Shown here piece after piece: positions 13,988-14,004 of a stretch of DNA of 14,004 nucleotides. Location: positions 1-14,004 of the forward strand of contig VMCW01000111.1 of the NCBI GenBank assembly GCA_008081175.1, in the 5' to 3' direction. Each line of letters opens with the position of its first letter. Position 1 is the stretch's first letter. The notes below the pieces were generated by a model, which saw nothing but the letters and a program-made list of their open reading frames with translations, did no database searches and was not told where the DNA came from. The position numbers were made by a program, and so were the translations under genes. The stretch comes from Flavobacteriaceae bacterium. Its GTDB lineage: Bacteria; Bacteroidota; Bacteroidia; Flavobacteriales; Flavobacteriaceae.

Positions 13988-14004
13988 TTTATCAAAATAA
14001 TCGA

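Noticed and set aside
13927..14004. Minus-strand partial frame of 25 codons at the right edge
   Set aside because: It is too short to call a gene. It is open to the edge and is reported only as a possible tail of a convergent gene.
1..14004. CRISPR arrays, insertion sequences, toxin-antitoxin or defence genes
   Set aside because: No regularly spaced repeats, transposase-like or nuclease-like proteins, or terminal inverted repeats were found. All sizeable frames are explained by housekeeping or envelope genes.

Overview
The window looks like chromosomal core sequence from a marine or soil member of the Flavobacteriaceae (Bacteroidota). The evidence is AT-rich DNA, start codons without Shine-Dalgarno sequences, promoters of the Bacteroidota type (TTTG, about 19 bases, TAnnTTTG), and the gene content. 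That content includes an HMG-CoA reductase next to a GHMP kinase with the GYDIA motif, a lipoprotein-type LptC, a long PpiD/SurA-like isomerase, and SP-Y-S-type outer-membrane barrel proteins. I see no transposase, integrase, CRISPR array, toxin-antitoxin pair or phage gene.

Layout from left to right. (1) 1-3358, minus strand: a dipeptidyl peptidase IV gene followed 17 bases later by a POT-family peptide/H+ symporter that runs off the left edge. Together they suggest peptide scavenging: the exported peptidase trims peptides to dipeptides and the symporter takes them up. (2) 3465-5688, plus strand: a two-gene unit for HMG-CoA reductase and a GHMP kinase (mevalonate branch of isoprenoid synthesis), closed by a small hairpin terminator that overlaps the end of a convergent small gene. 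(3) 5674-6000, minus: an unrecognised protein of about 108 residues. (4) 6096-8210, minus: a membrane-anchored peptidyl-prolyl isomerase with its own promoter and a very strong terminator.

(5) 8308-13742, minus: a tightly packed operon transcribed right to left: coaX (pantothenate kinase), an outer-membrane barrel protein, a TPR protein, lptC, a 65-residue membrane protein, and a CNNM/CorC-type transporter. Four of its five junctions overlap by 1 to 4 bases and the fifth gap is 12 bases, so translation is probably coupled. The theme is CoA supply plus envelope building. (6) 13837-13955, plus: tRNA-Phe(GAA) with a textbook promoter and a terminator, then a 12-base-period repeat near the right edge.

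Nothing here is a clear new defence or mobile system. The parts most worth a second look are the unnamed barrel/TPR/small-membrane-protein genes locked into the lptC operon, the mevalonate gene pair, and the short repeat next to the tRNA.
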